A stretch of 64,000 nucleotides of DNA. It comes from Hirundichthys speculiger. Taxonomy: Eukaryota > Chordata > Actinopteri > Beloniformes > Exocoetidae. The notes beneath the pieces were generated by a model. The model did not search any database. It was given only the letters and a program-made list of their open reading frames with translations, and was not told the DNA's origin. Positions 49,740 through 61,323 of this stretch are shown in pieces. The stretch spans positions 558,001 to 622,000 of the forward strand of contig JAGFBZ010002379.1 of the NCBI GenBank assembly GCA_018398805.1, given 5' to 3'. Each line of letters starts with the position of its first letter. The first letter of the stretch is position 1. The translations under genes were made by a program, and so were the position numbers.

Positions 49740-50259
49740 AGCCTTTCTCTAATCTGCGACACAATGAGCAGTGCGGTGTCTCACAGGGTACGAGGACCTT
49801 TTGTCTGAGTCGGCCCGCGGCCTATTGATCTCCCATAACCCCCTCTCCTCCATGCAAAGTGTGCGTCTGTGTGTGATCTGTGGAGCTGTGTGCCAACAGC
49901 AGCAGTTCAGCTGCCCGCTGAGCGCGCAACAGACGCACACTCACAAAAAGGTGCCGCCTGCCCTGCAGACTGCCGAGGAGTAAACTAAAACTTTGGCTTG
50001 TGGGTTGAAGAGTTAGAGTCGAAGGGGAAAATAAGCAGGGAAGAAGTTGGGAGGAAAAAGAGGCATTTAATGTGGAACTCCCGGCTTCTTGTAATCTGCT
50101 GCAGGAGAGTGGGAGGAGGAGTCAGGGGGAGGGGAATACCCAGCAGGGAGGGAGCAGCAGAGGAGCAGAGGCCATTCACTCTGACACACACACACTCATG
50201 CAAACACAGATTTGAACACTTCTAGACATACACATGCACGCAGTGGATGCAGGAGAGGG
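49740..50259 (+). promoter_or_regulatory. plekhg1: Candidate internal plekhg1 promoter
   Basis: A GC- and CpG-richer block (for example 'gagtcggcccgcggcctatt' and 'cccgctgagcgcgcaacag') lies directly upstream of a purine-rich leader that ends at a strong donor at 50,583. No TATA box is clear. The plus-strand position in the intron, and the fact that the leader can join the shared coding exon, suggest an alternative promoter. The start site is not defined. Confidence 0.4.
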
Positions 50260-50582
50260 AGGGAGAGGAGCGTTCAGAAAGAGAATCAGAGGAGATCGTC
50301 GGCAAACTGAAGGGAGAGAAAAGAGTTAGAGGAGTGTGTTCAGGAGAAAACACAACCTGCACTCCTGTCTGTGTTGTGGAGGAGAGGAGTGCACTTTAGC
50401 TCTCTGGAGAGAGGATTCACAATGACTGGGAGAATTTGGGAAAGTTAAAGATTTTTTTTTTTCCTCCACTGTTTGTTGGAAGTACTTTTTGGGATACTCT
50501 GGATATGCGACCCTCTCTGGGAATCCTGTTTCCATTTAAACCTGCAACACTCAACTTTCTGTAGAAGCCACAATGCCTACTG
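50260..50582 (+). other. plekhg1: Alternative plekhg1 first exon (mostly 5' UTR)
   Basis: A purine-rich leader ends CAATGCCTACTG/GTAAGC with a near-ideal donor at 50,583. The only late ATG (50,573, A at -3) gives MPT and leaves phase 1. Joined to the exon at 60,772 it would run out of frame and stop at 60,849-60,851, a 29-codon upstream ORF. Translation would then restart at the strong ATG at 60,922, about 70 nt later. The 5' limit is arbitrary. Alternatively the exon belongs to a different transcript. Confidence 0.4.
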
Positions 50583-53500
50583 GTAAGCAGGAGCCATATA
50601 ATCTATCATTTGTTTTTCTTTTTTCTTTGAGAACATTCTGCAGCGTTATAAAGCGTTATAACAAAGGTTTCCCCAGAGGTGATGTTATGTCCTGGTAGTC
50701 GGTGGGGTGGTTGGACTGGATTATCTGCAGATCTCTTCACATGCTTTAAAGTCATAATCGTGAAAATAATATCTGACTTTTGGGGTTCTGTTAGATGAAG
50801 TGTCTAAAAGTTGTCCTTCAAGTGGCCTCTGGTCAACGAACAGACGCAACATGTAAACACAAGGTCTGCTCACTAGTGTCTGGTGGTTCGATTGTTTATC
50901 CTGTTGCCTCTTTTGTGTGGAGTGTGTGATATTTTTCCCCAGCCAACAGCTTCTTGTGAAGTGTCCATCTCTGCGCTGTGCCATTGCATTAACAATGTCT
51001 TGCTTGTTTTCTCACCTCTGCTGTTGAGTTGTGCGTGTTTGCTTTCTCGCAGTTACGTTCCCGATGATGCTCCAATGATGTAGTACACACCCTCTCCTGT
51101 TTTTGTACACACTCGGCAGCTGTTCTTCTAATCTCTAATGATAAATGTAATGTCTGCTGAAAAATGCAAAACTTTTTTTTGTGTTGTTGTTGTTTTCTGT
51201 AAGTACATGCTCTCCGACTACTCTTTGTTTTCTTGCTCTTCATATCTCTTAAAGTCAACACACGTGCTCGTTTCTTCAGGCTGGGTGTTGGTTTGACTGA
51301 GTGCTGGGATGCCATTCTGAAGCCTGTGACCCAAATTAGAGCCTTGAGGGCAGCAGCTGGGGGAAGCTACAAATGGGACCGAGCGGAGAAGAGAGGAGGG
51401 GGAATAATTACTTTTTCGTGCAAACTCTTTGGTTTAGAGGTGGAGACAATGGATCCTTCCATTGTTATCGTCCTCCCACGGTGCTTGTTCAGTCCTGTGG
51501 GAGGGAAGGGCATCAGCCGCCCATCCTGAAGACATAAGTGGAGCAGGAGCCCCACTGTAGCAGCTGGATGCTTCGAAGCTCCTTAGAAGCAACCCCCCCC
51601 CTCCCAAAAAAAAAAAAAAAAATTCCTTGTTGCAGTTTTTTTGCCTGCTACAGGTGTGCGTTTGTGTAGCTATAGGAACATTTGAGTCGGATGCAGTGAT
51701 TCTTCTTTCTCCAGGCTGAAATCCAGCCAGGTCAGAGAATGAGGCCAGAGGCCAGCATGTCGTACTCTCAAGGAGGGCGAGGGTGTGTGTGGCAAAGGTC
51801 GCATGGTTTTCTCAAGGGAGCGAGACTGCGTGTCTGAAAATAGGGACGGCTTGTGGACGGATGCTTTTCCTGCCGCTACACACCAGTGCTGTCAGCTCAA
51901 ACTCGACTATGCATTCCTCACTAATGTCCACGGCGTCAATAGCAAACGAAGACACAACTCTCACAAACATAGCCTGTAGATGGATGATGATCACCTGTGC
52001 ACATGATATCAAATGTGTAAATGTACTGGAAATATGTGGTGACTAAGTCATTTAAGGGGTTGACATTTAAACAGAAAGAAACTGTTTGCTGATTTGTTGT
52101 TAGGCCGCAAAAGCCCCAGAGTTGTACATAAAGTTGAAACATCATTCTTAATCAGGCTCGAGTTTGCAATAAGACATTTAAAATGCTGTTAAGACTGTTG
52201 CAACAAGTGGTGCTTGTTCTGTGCCAACATGTTCAAAAGGAATACCTGTTTCCTATTCTATCTCCTCATGTTTACTCCAATCATCCCGTGAAATATCTGC
52301 ATTGTAAAATATTCCTCAGCCCGTGCAGCTCTTTGTTGATCCACTGGTAAGTGCAGTGGAAACCCCGCCCCGTGTCTCCAATCCCATCTTTCGCCTGTCT
52401 CCGTGCCTGTAACCTCTGCGCCTTCACTTCTTCTGCTCTCCACATTTGTATGGCTTCAGTGTGAAATCCAGAGCGACACTTTAAGGTCCTTAGCGTCAGT
52501 TAAGATCAAGCATGTGTCTTTATCAGAAATGAGGAGCAAGTTTGTGCAAACTTGGTGGGAGATGGGAAGCTGAGACGGAGGACTTAAGGTGTCAAATTGT
52601 GCTGCTTTTTTTTTTTTTTTTGGCTCAATTTGTAGGTAAAAACTGAATCAAGACAATTTGACTGAAGAAATCAGCTTTAAGGGTTAAAGCACTACAAATG
52701 TCAAGATTCAAAAATGGGAAAAGAAAAAGACAAGAGAGTGGGTGGTGTTTGACCTCTGGCTTTCCTTCTCATCTCTTCTTCCTACTTTCATTCCTCTGGG
52801 ACATCTCCTCATTTCTCACTCTCTTGCAGTCACTCGTATGCCTCAGCTTAGAGACAGCCTAAGTGAACACAAAGAGTCGTGGAACGCTCTCCCTTCTATC
52901 CTGGAACACTGTTTTAAATTCACGGCTCTCGCATTAAAATGCCCCTGAATTCAGTTACGTCTTTTAGAGCTTTTGGGTGTGTAGTTGGCAGCAAGCTCGG
53001 CCTTGAATCCAGTTGCCATCTGGTAGGCCTTCTGTAGTATAAACAAGAACACACGCAGACAAACGACTTTGATTTAAGGATCTGAAGTGCTGTTTGAAGT
53101 ATTTGGTCAAGCCCTGCCTGCTCCTCTTTCTTTTTTCTTGGATGAAAATATCAGACATTTTCTCCAGACTTTGGTTCGTTCCAGCTGAATATTTCAGCTC
53201 CTTGACTCTTAACTCTTCATTGTTTTGGTTTAAATGAAATTAGTTTGCCTCTTGAAAATTAAGATTTATGGGTTGAGTCGGAGACCTATCATAACAGGCA
53301 GCTCTGGATTTTTTTTCCCTGCTTAACTTAAACGTTTTTCAAAGGGCAAGTATTGCTACAAAGTGTGCCGCATCTCTGTCATTTCCAGTCCTGAATACCA
53401 AATAACATTAATTACTCACTGCCACTACCTTTCCCTTCTTGAGCTGCAAGTCATTTTTCTTTTATATATGAACACACCGTCCTCAATTGCAAATATGAGG

Positions 53501-56500
53501 GATGGAGGTCTGTAGGCGTATGATGTATACAGGCTGGTAAATGTTTCTTTTTGCTTCGTATTGTATAGAATGAGAGAAGCATGGTTGGAGCTTGTGTAGG
53601 GAAACCATCTACTGACCTATCAAAATTCTTCTGTGTTTCATTGTAAGATATGAAGAGGGAAAAGTGCCAGCAAAGGCTAGAAACAAGAATTTTGTATAAT
53701 AATCTTGGAATAAGGAGTGAATTAGTTGGAGGACGCAGAAAAGAATGGGATCATTGGAAAGGATTTGATGGAAAGAGTCAGAAATGGAGTTAAAAGGACA
53801 GTGTTTTAGTTTTGGTCTAAAGTTATGGTGGTGGTGTCTATATCTAGTTTCACCTGCTCTCCCTTCATGTTGCCAATCATTCCTGAAAGTTTCCTTCTGT
53901 GTATCTTTGTAAAAATGTGATTTAGCAGGCCATTTATTTGGCGTCTGTGCAGTCTGTTCTTTCTAAAACGTGAGCTTGATATGAGAGCATTCTTTGTATG
54001 CTCTGGTTCATTTTATTTCCTCTAATATCAATACCGTGAAGATGGTTTCTTTGGTTAGTGGCAGCAATTAGTCATTCAGGAACTCTGTTGTTTATGAATG
54101 GTGGGTTGTTTGCAGCTGCAGTTTATCTTTTTTTTTATGCTTTGTCTTTTGAAGAATATGATTGAAACCAGTACACAAAATCAAAAGGTGGAAAAAAAGA
54201 ACCAAGAATTTAAACACACAGCCCTCCTCCTGTAGCTCTTCCTTCACCATCCTACCCAACAGATTATCCTGGGGTTATACAAGTGCTTCAAACATGAACT
54301 CAACTTAAGTTTGATCAAAAAGGGTATCCAGAGGCGTCCACCAGAAATAAGGCCATCACTGAATCACTCCAAATATTGACTTTTCTCTTCTATCAGATTC
54401 TCCTACCCTGTCTTTGGGAAAGCAAATATTTTAGGTAGTTTTTGCTATTTAAGGAACAGCTATTATTCCTGTGGGATGTTCCTCAACTAAATTGGGTTTT
54501 CCACCACTGTTTTGGGTTTCTGATGATAAACATGCGCCTGCATTTGTAGAACAGGCACTCTATCTCGCTGAAAAAGCATATGATTGCATAAAATCATTCG
54601 CCATTAAGTGCCTTTGTGGATTCATGAAAACGGGTCCAAGAGGTCAAGAGGAGGTGCAAAGGTGGGGTTTAATCTTGGACCACTTGAATTTCAATTTTCT
54701 GAGAGATTATTATGATTCCAAGTAGCTTCCAGAACTATTAGCGACCTGCCTTTGAGTCTTTTATATAATCCACAGGACAGATGATGTTAGTCATGTTAAT
54801 CAGATGATTAACTCACTCACAGATACCATAAGTGTGTTTGTACACCTATTCAGCTCTTTTGTCGTCTAACATGATTCCTCTTGTTGTAGCCAAATCAAGT
54901 GGACATTTTCTCAGGTTGCTTCCTTTGAGATGAAGCCCTCTTTGATTATTTCCAAACTGTGTTTTATTGCTGAGGATGCTCTGTGGAAGTCTTGTATGGA
55001 ACCACAGTACTACTGATTCTGTTCATTACTCCAGTTCCTGCTCGGTGATTATGGAAACCACTTCAGCTAAAATAAGCAATAGGATTTGTTATGCAGCTAC
55101 TGTACATGAATTGTTTTTGAAGAAAGTTTATTATTCGTGTCTACATGAGATGATCACATGCTCATTACAAAGGCCTCTCAGAGCTCTTTGAGCTACTTGT
55201 GAGGCCCATAGAGGCTGCAAAGAGACAGCCGTGGTCACATTTGTTTGCTGACCACTCCATGACAAAGAGCACTTCAGGTGACCATAAAGTGTGTGACTGA
55301 AGTGGACCAGTTAAGTTTAGCATGAGTCATTGAACCCATCTGCACTGGAAGAGAGGGCTTGTCAACTTGACAAAGTCAGTCAGAGCTCCTGTTGGAGCAT
55401 CTACACGCTGGTGCTCTGTGATATCGTGGAAGCCTTTTGAAAACTCACTTTCTTTTCATGGATCTCCTTGAGCTTATAATGGCGTATTTTCATCTTGATT
55501 AGGATTAGCGGTGATGATGGTTAACATTGCAATGCCAGTATTATTTACATGAAAAAGCACATGTAATAATATCTATGCGTTAGCTGTTGTGGACCTTTTT
55601 TTGTAATTGCACTGAATACACAGTGGTTTGTACTCGGTGTTCATTGTCTGATCATTCAGGTTCCTTCTGGTTGCTGCTGTTTGCCTTCTAGCTGAGCCTG
55701 ATGTTGAACATATCGAATCCCTGCTCTTTGTCTCCTGACGTTCAGAGGAGAATGAAAGCCAGAGATCGAGGCCAGGTTGCTCAGACACTCGCTGTATCCA
55801 CTCTCTCCCTTTGGCATGAAGCACAGTCCTCACACATTATCTTAATCCTCACACGCACAAGCAGAGACCAACAACAAGCACATGCACACACTCAGGAGAA
55901 ACAGTCTTAGTCTGCATGCTCGGGGAACATAATTAGAGATCATTTACACGGATCATGTTGAACATAATATGGACAGAAAGTAACTAGATACTGGTCATCT
56001 CTGCTCTCTCTGTGTGGATGTGTTAGGGTGAGGGAGAAAAGAGCCAGCTCACCCAGGAAACGGACAGGGTGTGCCTCAAACATGAAGCTGGAAGGTGGGA
56101 AGGAGGGGCTGGGTAAACACAAGATGGGGCAATCTCTCTGTGATGTTTGGGTTTTGTGTTTGCTCTCCTTGAATGTTTGAGAGTGTGTTTTAGACAGCAC
56201 GTGTGTGCATTCTGCCGCCCGCATCTAGCTGCAAATGCTGGTGTGAGAACTATTAAGTAATTAGCTTGGTTAGTCTTATCTTTTGTACGATAAGCTTAAT
56301 GCATTTTGTGTGAAACATACACACACTGTTAACTAATGTGATAAGGAAGGTTTATCAAAAGGTAAAGAAAATGGTCAGTTAGCTATTATTATCATAGCTA
56401 GTAATGTAATACAGCCCAATCGGCACATGAAAGCAGAGTGGTTGCACATTTAAAAGCCAATACACCTACATATCGAACATAAAAAGTCTAATTATAGTCT

Positions 56501-59500
56501 AATATCTGGTTTAATTTGATCCATATCCAATATTTTATTGGAATATCAGCTGATTGTGGGAGATATGTTCAGGTGAAGTCACTTTGACTCTACTTTGTCA
56601 ACTCTGTTTCAGTAAAAGTTGTCTTATTCTGACAAAGTGCATCACTTAGCTGAGCTGGCTGGTTCATGAGCAGTTTTGAAACCATATGTCATCATATCTT
56701 GAGCTTAGCAGCTTACTTGCTACACCACTTTCTAATCATTGTGTATGATATCACATTTGTGTCAGATATCAAGTGCAAGAAAACCTGCTCGTGAGTCATT
56801 TGTACTAAGGACATCTCTTGCACCTGCATTTGTGCTTCCTTGGGTGATTCTGCTCTGGAAGCAGATTTCTGCTGATATCCTTTGACAGATTGGGGTGAAG
56901 ACAAGTGGGTGCATTGGCCAGCTCATGCTCAGAGAAAGGATTACATGGAACCCACAGAGGCAAGACCTTTTAAGGCATATCCAGCGGCATCAGCACACTG
57001 TGAGCTGGTCAGTGCACTCACTGGTATCCACACCCAAAACTGTCAAAATTCAAAATGATTTGAGTGAGCAGAAGTCAATCTTTAAGAGAAGAATTACCAT
57101 GAAAGTGCAACTACCCTCCTGCAGTGACCTGGCATACACTTTTGCATGTAGAGATGTTCTTGAATGCGCCTCTGAGTGGCTGTGTTTTTTTTCTCTTTCT
57201 TCTTTTTGCTCTTACAGCTCAGTTCCTCAACTGCTATAAACTGTAACATCAAATACACTCCATTACAAACTGATTCTGAAGAGTTTATCTCTGCTACTCA
57301 CCTGAATCCACTTGCTGCATGTGCACTTTGTAACATGCGACATGCACGGCATGTGTGAAGCTCCACACACCCAAACAGTTTAGTTTCACTTGCATTTTGA
57401 GTTCAACTGTATTGTTCTATACTCTGGATTAAAAAAAAAAAAAAAAGTATTCTTCCTTGATGTTGTCATTTTAAAAGATGCAACACTTTCAGCTTGTTAA
57501 AACTTCTATGTGAGGAACATTACTGGGCATGCTCTCCCAGTAAATATGCTCCAGCTACGCTGATGGATGCTGTTTTTGAGTGTGATGGTTTTGCTCATTA
57601 GATTCTTTCTCCTTTCTGATCTTTAATTATTAAAAGTAGGTCAGGCCTGGGAGCAAACATTTGGACGGACACAAACAGACACACTCACGCACAGGGAATC
57701 TGTTCCAAACTCATCTGAGGAAAATGCAGATTCCTGGCACTTCAGTTCTTGGACACATCAGTTCCTTCCTGCTTTTCTTGGCGTCGGTTGTGAAAAAACG
57801 AAACTAGAGAAAGTCGTGATGCGGTGCTCCAGACTCTCCCGTCACTGTTGTTTTTGAGATGTGGATTTTAAATCACTCAGCTTTTCCTCATGAGAAGCAG
57901 TGCAACAGGGAATTTCCTCCATTTTATATTCTTTCAACAGACATTGTTAAGGGAGGAGGGACCTACAAGAAGTATTTTTAGTTGATTTTAGGACACAAAG
58001 GAATTTAAAATGAATAACTGATCAAATAACTGAAATGTGAATGCAAATTCAAATATCACAAGCTATTATCAACAAACGTTGCAGGCTCCTGTAGCTTGAC
58101 AGACCTCTGAGGCGTCTTTCTTAGCTCTCAGCCAAATGTCGACCTGCATACTTCTGTCATCAGCCTTGTTTCCAAACTCAGAAAGCAGCTGTTTTGATCC
58201 CAAAGAAAAAGCTGTGTGTTGCAAGCACCACATAGCAGAAAGAAAACGTTAGTGAGGAAAACCTCACCACAAAATGCACAAGCTTGTGTCCAAATGTCAG
58301 GATGTTGTGCAAAATGTAAATAAAAACAGAATGTGAGGATTTGTGTAACCTTATTTTGAGTTTGACAAAAGCATAACACTTTGAGGAATTTGGGGAAGGG
58401 GGGGTGATGGAGTGGAAGCAGGTTTGAAAGATTTGAAATACAAAATGTTTAGACTGGGGGGTGTTTATGTATTTCCCATGGCATCAAAATCAGGTCTTTG
58501 ACTTAGGGGAATGGCACTGGTATTGGTGCAGTAGTAGTTGCCAGTATCTAACCTGTGACTCTAATCACAGACCAGTCTAAGAGTGCCAGCTGTAAAAAGA
58601 GGAGAGCCATAGCAAAGAGCCCTTCAAGGTACCTATTTGAAAGGGGACAGTAGGTACAAACCTGGCTTCTTTGAGCTTGTTCTCAGTTGCACGTTTCATG
58701 TTTTTGAACTAGAACCTGTGATCTCTGCTTCTTTGAAGTGAGACAGGTTTGGGGTGAGCTGGTGCTGCTGGCAGCTTGAGAGTCTCGCTTCTCTATAGGG
58801 CACTGAATATCAGTGTTGCCACAACATGGCAGCCGCTGGTTTGTCGGTGCAACTAGCTTTGATGATAAAGACTGGTGTCAAACTCCCACCGAGCTGGTAT
58901 GAGGCTCTCTCATGTTGTTCTTCCCTTGCTTCATCACTCTGGCTGTCTGCTCTCTGTTGTTCCCATCAAAGCTTTTCTGTGAAGCAGACCTTGGAAAATG
59001 TTGAGGGAAACTTGGAAGGCCTCTGTCTGATGCGCTGCTTGTGCGGTTTTACTTCAGCTGGCCTGACTGTGGGGTCTTGCAGGCTGGTAATCATATCTTA
59101 ACGGATTTCAACACATAGACAAGGTTGTGAGCCAGTTTGGCATGGGCTGGATGCCAGAGAGACTCCCGTAGGTGCACACAAACTAGTCTGTCTTCCATGG
59201 AAATAAGGCTTTCATTCATAGCTCTTTCTGGATTGCTCTCAGCATTACACTGTTAATCTTATCATTAAACTCAATCTCTTTGTCTGTGTCAATGCACAAC
59301 TGTCCACACACACAAACGCATATTCATCACCGGCACAAATGAAGTAGGTTTCTGTTTTTTCAGGTAAGTTTTTCTCACAGAAAAGAGTGATTGCCATCAG
59401 CCTTTTTTGCAAGGAAAACACCGTGGGTGGACCTGGGGACAAGTCTGTGAGAATGAGTGGCCATCGTATGGCGGGTGGTCAGTCAGACTGTGGTCAGCAG

Positions 59501-60078
59501 GAATGTTAGGAATTGGGACTCTAAACAGACTGAGACTGTAAGAATATGCAAGTATTACTGTACGTGTTTGCAGTTACATATAAGAAAGTCTTTTTAGTGC
59601 TCCTGCCCAGTGCCTGTCAGATGTATGACTTCAGTCTGAATTTATGTTTAATCATTAGAAATATTTTTTCAGTCATTTAAAATCTCACACAAAGCTTTTT
59701 ACATTACGTAATGTTATACATCCATTTATAATTTTAGACTGCTGCTGTTGTCTGTTAAGGCTGCTGGTACGTCACTCTTATAAACCTTTTGTGATATTTT
59801 CTCAAATCTAGCATTTAGGAATAGATGAAGTCTTATGTAATAAGGATTGTGAAGTTCTTAGTACCAAATTTTAGGTTGTATTGATAAAAATGGCCTGATT
59901 TTTTTTTTTTATGATGGTTGTTCAATTTATTTCCAGACTTCACTGTTTATTCTATTGCACAAATTAAAATATAAATGTAAATGAAAAGCAAGAAGCAACA
60001 CCACCCTTCTTCTCACCTGGTTTATTATTTCAGTTTACAATAAAATGCCTTCACGTCATATTTCATAGCATGCCATGT

Positions 60079-60640
60079 TGATTTTGTAAATCATAGTGCC
60101 ATTCTGAGTAAAAGGGATGTAAATGCAGAATATGCTGAAGATGGGACTTCTGTGTGATTGTCATGTTTCTGTGGTTCTCGGTTAGATCCACCACTCCCTT
60201 GTAAAGCTGTAATGTGTGACATCACAGTGGCTATGTCCATTATTTTTATAGCGTCTATGGTTTCAAGCCGTTTTAACCTCCAAGACCAGAGACCAAAATA
60301 TGAGTTTATGTAATGTCTGCCCAGATTGTGCAAGTTTGGAAGCTTCTCTTGACAAAAAGGAGTAATTTTGTCATTTCAGTCATTTCAGTGTTTCCAAAAT
60401 AAGCAGTAAGTCAGCTCAGTGCATAATTTCTATAAGACGATCCAGAATTTTCCACAGTATGCACTTTTGGCCGTATGAGCTGTAGTAAAACCTTTGCCAT
60501 GAAAATTATTGTCAGTAGGCTTCCTGGAGACCAGTCCAGCCTTCCAAACTAGAGGTTAAATTATGATCAATGGGAAAGTTTTTTTTTTTTGTGTGTGTGA
60601 TGTTAATTTTGTAAATCATTGTGACATTCTGAGTGGGTTG
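60079..60640. repeat. Duplicated block and SINE-type 'TCTATGGTTTCAAG' repeat
   Basis: 'ttgattttgtaaatcatagt' (60,079) and 'ttaattttgtaaatcattgt' (60,602) begin similar 40-bp blocks about 520 bp apart in the same orientation. Between them, 'gtgacatcacagtggctatg' and 'tttttatagcgtctatggtt' match a repeat I know from many fish genomes ('tttttatacagtctatgg'). An insertion or local duplication shaped this stretch, but boundaries are unclear. Confidence 0.4.
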
Positions 60641-60771
60641 GGGGCAGGGGCATTGTTCACCTCACATTCACCTTACAAGCCAGCAACTAGATTAAAAAAC
60701 AAACAATTTGAGCTGTACTGACAAACAAAATGAATTCACATGCATCTCTTCCTCTCTTGTATTGCCTCCAG

Positions 60772-61323
60772 ACGATTACAGCTACCTTGCAGGATGCATT
60801 GCCTCCTCTTCCCGAAGTTCCGGACTCTGGCTCAGCCCTGAGCTCTGTTGACATCCCAGCCCGCTGCCTCCGCAACACGGCCTTCCGCCGCGCCTCCTCG
60901 CGCTACTGCTCTGCCATCAGCATGGACTCCTCTCCTGACAGCGCCGAAAGGCCGATCAGCTACAGCTCCACTTCCTCCTCTGCCTCCTCCCGGGACAGTC
61001 ACTGCTCACTGGGCAGCCGCTCCACCCTTGTCGCTGCGCCTCAGTGTAACCCCGTCACCTCGGACCATGACTCCGGGGCCATTCGATTGGAGCTGGTCCC
61101 TGCCAGGCAGCTGGCATGCGGAGAAGAAGATAACAGAAACGACGGCGGGGGCAGGAAGGGCAGCAAACAGACTACAACCGAACACTCCGAGCCTGAGCTG
61201 ACTCCAGATGGAGGAGAGAGGACGGGTCAGGTGCAGGGGCCCAGGACGTATGTGGACCGGGTGGTGCAGGAGATAATGGACACAGAGAGAACTTACGTGC
61301 AGGATCTGCGCAGCATTGTAGAG
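60772..61323 (+). CDS. plekhg1: plekhg1 shared coding exon, start of DH/RhoGEF domain
   Basis: PLEKHG1 is a cytoplasmic Dbl-family guanine nucleotide exchange factor that activates Rho-type GTPases through a DH-PH module. This 552-bp exon is bounded by CCTCCAG/ACG and GAG/GTATGAG, phase 0 at both ends, so it encodes 184 residues. The ATG at 60,922 has strong context (A at -3, G at +4) and starts MDSSPDSAERPISYSSTSSS, like the remembered mammalian N-terminus (RPVSFGSTSSSASSRDSH). Next come SSRDSHCSLGSR, then IRLELVPAR (about residues 60-70), then YVDRVVQEIMDTERTYVQDL at residues 110-129, the first helix of the DH domain. From this ATG the exon gives 134 residues. The frame is also open upstream to 60,772 (50 codons, with RNTAFRRASSR), which supports a longer isoform. 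The DH core, PH domain and C-terminus lie beyond the window. PLEKHG2 and PLEKHG3 share the last motif but not this N-terminus. Confidence 0.93.

Larger units (their letters stand above)
41678..60771 (+). other. plekhg1: plekhg1 intron 1 (inferred), about 19.1 kb
   Basis: It starts at GTGAGTG and ends at a good acceptor (CTCTTGTATTGCCTCCAG, 60,771). Within it lie a second candidate first exon, a (CA)n microsatellite (42,957-42,988), poly-T tracts (43,069-43,090 and 49,678-49,699), a C8/A18 tract (51,592-51,621), a Tc1 relic and a possible SINE-type repeat near 60.2 kb. Remaining stretches, including 42-49 kb and 51-60 kb, show no recognisable exon. Frames of 84-133 codons in it (43,653-44,054; 54,471-54,725; 56,895-57,239; 58,826-59,101) have no family motif. 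Confidence 0.55.

Noticed and set aside
54471..54725. 84-codon ORF beginning MGCSSTK (myristoylation-like start)
   Set aside because: Only the first residues resemble an N-myristoylation signal; the rest has no recognisable domain and it is inside an intron.
58826..59101. 91-codon ORF with good start context (ACAACATGG)
   Set aside because: Context alone is weak evidence; there is no domain, no CpG rise and no splice model.
60730..60771. ATG at 60,730 as the plekhg1 start
   Set aside because: These 14 codons run through the polypyrimidine tract and acceptor of the shared exon, so they are intronic in the spliced model.
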